Origin: Rhodoferax sp.
GTDB lineage: Bacteria; Pseudomonadota; Gammaproteobacteria; Burkholderiales; Burkholderiaceae_C
Assembly: GCA_028292305.1 (NCBI GenBank)
Contig: JAQGMQ010000093.1
Span: 1-9,538, forward strand
Length of the DNA: 9,538 nucleotides
Direction: 5' to 3'
Shown here in pieces: positions 5,854-9,538 of the stretch. Position 1 is the stretch's first letter, and each line of letters starts with the position of its first letter. Both the position numbers and the translations under genes were made by a program. The notes beneath the pieces are model-generated. The model was not told the origin of the DNA, did not search any database, and saw only the letters and a program-made list of their open reading frames with translations.

Positions 5854-7557
5854 TCAGGGCAGTGGCAGCAACACGCCTTCGCTTGAAGACGGGGCCGGCA
5901 CACGCAGCAGGCGCGCCAGCGTGGGCGCGATGTCGACCACTTCCACCGGCTTGTCCACGCGGCCGGGCCGCACCCAGTTCGGCCCATAGACCAGGATCGG
6001 CACATGGGTGTCGTAGCGGTGCGGCGAGCCGTGGGTCGCCACCGCATTGCCCAGCATGAAATAAGGCTGCAGCGCAAACTGCACGTCGCCCGACACGCCG
6101 GCGTTCCAGCTGTTTTGCATGGCCGCGAAAAACGGCGCGCCGGCCCGGCTGCCGCTGGCCAGCTCCTGCCGCGTATAGGCGGCGGCGATGCCGGTCTCGG
6201 CCACCAGTGCCGTGCGCGCCACGTCCGCCACCGCGGCCAGATCGAGGTTGCGCGTGGTGGCGGCCTGGCGGTCCACGCTCAGCGACGCGCCCGAGGCCAG
6301 GCGCATCAACCCGGGCACGCCGAATTTCATTTCCACAGCGGTGTTGACCTTGCCCAGCAGCTGGCTGCCCGAGAGCCGGCCGGCCGTGCGGCCTTCGGAG
6401 ACGCTGACTTCGGGTGCCGGCATGAAGCCATGGTCGGCCGTGAGCACCAGCACGTAGTTGTCCTTGCCCACGCTGGCATCCAGCTGCTGGAAGAACGCCT
6501 GCAGCAGCCGGTCGAGCTGCAGGAAATGGTCGTGCGACAGCCGCGACTCGGCGCTATAGGCGTGGTTCACATAGTCGTGGCCCGACAGGCTGATGCTCAG
6601 GATGTCGGGCGCCTCGTCGCGGCCCAGCCCTTCACCGGCGATGGCGGCGCGCGCGAACTCGAGCGACAACGCATCGGCGAACGGGCTCTTCAGCAAGCCG
6701 GTGTAGAAGGCCGCGTTCGGCGCCGTGTCGCCGGCCTTGCCCATGCGCATCGGCAACTGGCCGCCTGCCGGGCCGAACCAGGGCTGGCCATCGGGGATCG
6801 AGCGCGCGTAGGCGGCCTCGGGCAGCAGCGGCTTCCATTCGGTTTGGAAGTAGCGGTCGGCCGGGCGCGCGCCGTTCCACGTGTCGACCCAGCCCGGGTG
6901 CGCCGCCATGTAGCCGGTGCTGGACGCAAACTGCCCCGTCGAGCCCATGTACATGTAGGCCGTGCCGGTCTTGCCGGCGGGCAGGATCGCGCCGCGGTCC
7001 TTGCCCGAGATGCCGATCACCTTGCTGCGCGTGTCGACGCGGCGCAGCACGTCGCCCACGGTTTCGGCCTGCAGGTTCTTCGGGCTGGTGCCGTCCAGCG
7101 GCTTGGTCGCGTGGCCGATGTAGTGGGCCGCGGTGTCGCCGGTGCAATACACCTCGGCACCGGTTTGCACGTCGCGCCAGTCGTTGCCGATGATGCCGCT
7201 GCGGTGCGGATAGGCGCCGCTGAGCATGGTGGCATGGCCCGCCGCGGTGACGGTGAAGGCGTGGCCGTAATGGGCTTCGGCAAACCACGCGCCGCGGTCG
7301 AGGAAACGCGCGAAGCCGTCGGGGGCGAGCTGGTCGCGGTAGGCCGTGACCTGGCGCATCGGCAGACCGTCGATGGCGATGAAGACCACCAGCCGCGGCG
7401 GCGCGGCGGCGGCCGTGGGCGACGCAGCCATGGGCCCCGACGGGGCTCGAACGCAGCCCGCCAGAAGGAGTGCCGCGGCCAGCATCGGCAGCGCGGTGCC
7501 CAGGCTGCGCGTGGCCAGCGGTGCTGAGGTCAACAGGTGAGGATGTGCTTGTTCCAT
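5854..7557 (-). CDS. PafA-type alkaline phosphatase, predicted lipoprotein
   Basis: A 567-residue member of the alkaline phosphatase superfamily (type I phosphodiesterase/nucleotide pyrophosphatase fold), predicted to hydrolyse phosphate monoesters outside the cytoplasm. The N-terminus has a lipoprotein signal (LLLAGC, lipidated C35). Catalytic residues match those I recall for Elizabethkingia PafA: metal ligand D63 (AIDGL), nucleophile T104 (VTAAGH), N125, the K186/R188 pair (GKDRG), D328 and H332 (GHDYVNH), D375/H376 (TADHG) and H518 (DTHVP). Spacings D63-T104 (41), T104-N125 (21) and D328-D375 (47) agree with PafA. The K/R pair distinguishes the monoesterase from the diesterase NPP branch. 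I chose ATG at 7557 because AAGG lies six bases upstream and the lipoprotein signal follows. A longer in-frame opening to 7995 would run through the divergent exporter gene. No pho box was recognised, so control is unknown. Confidence 0.92.
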   Translation of the reverse strand: MEQAHPHLLTSAPLATRSLGTALPMLAAALLLAGCVRAPSGPMAASPTAAAAPPRLVVFIAIDGLPMRQVTAYRDQLAPDGFARFLDRGAWFAEAHYGHAFTVTAAGHATMLSGAYPHRSGIIGNDWRDVQTGAEVYCTGDTAAHYIGHATKPLDGTSPKNLQAETVGDVLRRVDTRSKVIGISGKDRGAILPAGKTGTAYMYMGSTGQFASSTGYMAAHPGWVDTWNGARPADRYFQTEWKPLLPEAAYARSIPDGQPWFGPAGGQLPMRMGKAGDTAPNAAFYTGLLKSPFADALSLEFARAAIAGEGLGRDEAPDILSISLSGHDYVNHAYSAESRLSHDHFLQLDRLLQAFFQQLDASVGKDNYVLVLTADHGFMPAPEVSVSEGRTAGRLSGSQLLGKVNTAVEMKFGVPGLMRLASGASLSVDRQAATTRNLDLAAVADVARTALVAETGIAAAYTRQELASGSRAGAPFFAAMQNSWNAGVSGDVQFALQPYFMLGNAVATHGSPHRYDTHVPILVYGPNWVRPGRVDKPVEVVDIAPTLARLLRVPAPSSSEGVLLPLP

Positions 7558-7654
7558 GCCGCACCTTACGATGGCGGCGCGGGCCGCACCATTGGGGTAA
7601 TCTCCCAGCTCGAATTCGTTTCCCCAGCCCCCGCATTCAGCCCGGAGCCCTCCC

Positions 7655-8290
7655 ATGCAGAACCTTCCCGCCTTGCTCGGCATCATTGCCGCCCTCGCCG
7701 CCGGCACCATCAGCCCCGGCCCCAGTTTCGTGATGGTGGCGCGCACCGCCGCGTCGGCCTCGCGTGCCGACGGCCTGGCCGCCGCGCTCGGCATGGGCGT
7801 GGGCGGCGCCGCGTTTGCCGTGGTGGCGCTGCTCGGCCTGCAAGGGCTGCTGCTGGCCGTGCCTTCGCTGTACCTGGCGCTGAAGGTGGCCGGTGGCCTG
7901 TACCTGGCGTATATCGGCTGGCGCATCTGGACCAGCGCCGGGCAGCCGATCGGCAGCGTGCCTGCGGGCGCCACCGCGCAGGCCCGGCGCGCCATCTACC
8001 CGGCTTTCGTTCGCGGCCTGAGCACCCAGCTCAGCAACCCCAAGACAGCCATCGTCTATGCCAGCGTGTTCGCGGCCTTTCTGCCGGCGGTGCATTCAGT
8101 GGGCTTCAGCCTGGCCGTGGTGGTGGCGATGTTCTGCGTCGAGGCCGGCTGGTACGCCGTGGTGGCGGTGGTGCTGTCGTCGGAAGCACCGCGCAACGCC
8201 TACCTGCGCTTCAAGCGCTGGGTGGACCGCGCGGCCGGCGGCGTGATGCTGGCGCTGGGCATCAAACTCGTGGCCTCGGCGGCCGACTGA
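7655..8290 (+). CDS. LysE/RhtB-family amino acid (metabolite) exporter
   Basis: A 211-residue inner-membrane protein of the LysE translocator superfamily, whose members export amino acids or related metabolites. Visible family features are the N-terminal GTISPGPSF motif (PGP at 21-23), the KVAGGLYLAYIGWRIW segment (77-92) and LSNPKTA (126-132). About six hydrophobic segments are present and the length is typical. The start is backed by a GGAG about seven bases upstream. It is divergent from the phosphatase gene (97-bp gap) and followed 13 bp later by a deaminase-like gene on the same strand, suggesting cotranscription. The substrate cannot be read from sequence; homologues are often loosely called threonine or homoserine exporters. 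Confidence 0.93.
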   Translation: MQNLPALLGIIAALAAGTISPGPSFVMVARTAASASRADGLAAALGMGVGGAAFAVVALLGLQGLLLAVPSLYLALKVAGGLYLAYIGWRIWTSAGQPIGSVPAGATAQARRAIYPAFVRGLSTQLSNPKTAIVYASVFAAFLPAVHSVGFSLAVVVAMFCVEAGWYAVVAVVLSSEAPRNAYLRFKRWVDRAAGGVMLALGIKLVASAAD

Positions 8291-8303
8291 GGCAGGCGCA
8301 AAC

Positions 8304-9538
8304 ATGTCCACACTGCTGATCCACAACGCCACCTGCGTCGCCACCTTCGACCATGCCGACCCGAAGCAGGCCACGGAATGGCGCGACGCCTCGGTGCTGC
8401 TGCGCGACAACCGCATCGAAGCCATCGGCCCCGCGGCCGACCTGCAAGCCGCCGCCGACAGCGCCGACGAAGTGATCGACGCGCGCGGCCACCTGGTGGT
8501 GCCCGGGCTGGTCAACACCCACCACCACATGTTTCAGAGCCTGACCCGCGCGATACCCGCGGTGCAGGACGCCGAGCTGTTCGGCTGGCTGCGCGGCCTG
8601 TACCCTATCTGGGCCGGCCTGACGCCGGAGATGGTGCGCGTGTCGACCCAGGTGGCCATGGCCGAGCTGCTGCTGAGCGGCTGCACCACCAGCAGCGACC
8701 ACCTCTACATCTACCCCAACGGCGTGCGGCTGGACGACAGCATCGAGGCCGCGCAGCAGATCGGCATGCGCTTCGTGGCCAGCCGCGGCAGCATGAGCGT
8801 GGGCCAGTCGCAAGGCGGCCTGCCGCCCGACCGCGTGGTGGAGACCGAGGACGCGATCCTGCGCGACACGCGCCGCCTGATCGAGACCTGGCACGACGCG
8901 TCCTGGGGCGCCATGCGCAACGTGGCGGTGGCGCCGTGTTCGCCCTTCAGCGTGAGCCGCAACCTGATGCGCGAATCGGCGGCGCTGGCGCGCTCGTTCA
9001 AGGGCCAGGGCGTGCGCCTGCACACCCACCTCGCCGAGAACGACCACGACATCGCCTACAGCCTGGCCCAGTTCAACTGCAGCCCGGCGCAGTACGCGCA
9101 AGACCTCGGCTGGCTCGGCGACGACGTGTGGCACGCCCACTGCGTGAAGCTGGACGAGGCCGGCATCGGCCTGTTTGCGCAGAGCCGCACCGGCGTGGCG
9201 CACTGCCCGTGCAGCAACATGCGCCTGGCCAGCGGCATTGCGCCGGTGCGCCGGCTGCTGGATGCCGGCGTGCCGGTCGGACTGGGGGTGGACGGCAGCG
9301 CCAGCAACGACGGCGCCCACATGGTGGCCGAGGCGCGGCAGGCCCTGCTGCTGGCGCGCGTCGGCCGGTCGCTGGCGCCGTATGGTTGCGACCATGGTCC
9401 GGCCGAGATGACGGCACGCGATGCGCTGACGCTGGCCACCCGTGGCGGCGCCGAGGTGCTGGGGCGCCGCGACATCGGGCACCTGGCGGTGGGCATGTGC
9501 GCCGACCTGGCGCTGTTCGACCTGCGCAGCCTGGCCTT
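8304..9538 (+). CDS. 8-oxoguanine deaminase-like amidohydrolase (3' end cut by the window)
   Basis: The reading frame runs from ATG 8304 to the right edge with no stop, giving 411 residues of a family that is usually about 450. It belongs to the TRZ/ATZ/guanine deaminase branch of the metal-dependent amidohydrolases. Metal and catalytic motifs are NTHHH (71-75), HTHLAEN (240-246; H242 metal, E245 catalytic), WHAHC (276-280; H279) and LGVDGSASND (327-336; D330). The segments HCPCSNMRLASGIAP (300-314) and VDGSASNDGAHM are typical of 8-oxoguanine deaminase, which converts 8-oxoguanine to urate and ammonia. Hydroxyatrazine-type or other aminohydrolase activity is the main alternative. The ribosome site is modest (AGG at 8294-8296 region). 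It follows the exporter gene after 13 bp, so the two probably share a transcript. Confidence 0.9.
   Translation, partial: MSTLLIHNATCVATFDHADPKQATEWRDASVLLRDNRIEAIGPAADLQAAADSADEVIDARGHLVVPGLVNTHHHMFQSLTRAIPAVQDAELFGWLRGLYPIWAGLTPEMVRVSTQVAMAELLLSGCTTSSDHLYIYPNGVRLDDSIEAAQQIGMRFVASRGSMSVGQSQGGLPPDRVVETEDAILRDTRRLIETWHDASWGAMRNVAVAPCSPFSVSRNLMRESAALARSFKGQGVRLHTHLAENDHDIAYSLAQFNCSPAQYAQDLGWLGDDVWHAHCVKLDEAGIGLFAQSRTGVAHCPCSNMRLASGIAPVRRLLDAGVPVGLGVDGSASNDGAHMVAEARQALLLARVGRSLAPYGCDHGPAEMTARDALTLATRGGAEVLGRRDIGHLAVGMCADLALFDLRSLA

Noticed and set aside
6004..7527. 507-codon plus-strand open frame opposite the phosphatase gene
   Set aside because: It is an antisense shadow. The opposite strand carries the full catalytic motif set of an alkaline phosphatase, while this frame has only low-complexity Arg/Gly/His/Ala sequence.
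7558..7995. N-terminal extension of the phosphatase reading frame upstream of 7557
   Set aside because: It would overlap the start of the divergent LysE-family gene by over 300 bases, and would bury the lipoprotein signal peptide inside the protein.
8262..9482. 406-codon minus-strand open frame opposite the deaminase gene
   Set aside because: The plus strand has a continuous frame with all amidohydrolase metal-site motifs; this one is His/Ala/Arg-rich without motifs.

Overview
The window is very GC-rich and tightly packed. Its codon use (strong G/C at third positions), gene types and short intergenic gaps suggest a betaproteobacterium of the Burkholderiales, most likely Comamonadaceae (Variovorax/Acidovorax-like). 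This placement is inferred from style and family resemblance, not from a marker gene. No rRNA, tRNA, mobile element or CRISPR array was seen.

Layout. (1) 117-1382 (+) encodes a polytopic membrane protein with a Pro/Ala heptad-repeat linker and a C-terminal zinc ribbon. (2) 1446-3695 (+) is the most informative block: a Fur-box-like operator overlapping an extended -10, then a His-rich helical (TPR-like) protein, a manganese-type superoxide dismutase (sodA) and a ZIP metal transporter whose metal-site residues match those of Bordetella BbZIP. I read this as an iron-starvation operon that swaps iron-dependent for manganese-dependent superoxide defence. It resembles the Fur-controlled orfX-sodA part of the Pseudomonas fagA-fumC-orfX-sodA locus. 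(3) 3723-5090 (-) is a MOFRL-type glycerate 2-kinase, convergent with the ZIP gene. (4) 5201-5240 is a strong nested-hairpin terminator at the end of a small exported Lys/Ser/Ala-rich protein gene (5301-5618, -). (5) 5854-7557 (-) is a lipoprotein alkaline phosphatase carrying the complete set of PafA-type catalytic residues. (6) Divergent from it, 7655-8290 (+) is a LysE/RhtB-family exporter, followed after 13 bp by an 8-oxoguanine deaminase-like amidohydrolase that runs off the right edge.

How the parts work together. Only the 1521-3695 genes form a clear functional unit: one metal-responsive control site, an antioxidant enzyme that needs manganese, and a metal importer. The glycerate kinase, phosphatase and LysE/deaminase genes look like ordinary metabolic and transport genes. 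The best candidate for under-described biology is the His-rich first gene of the Fur/SodA/ZIP operon, together with the question of which metal its ZIP partner imports in the cell.
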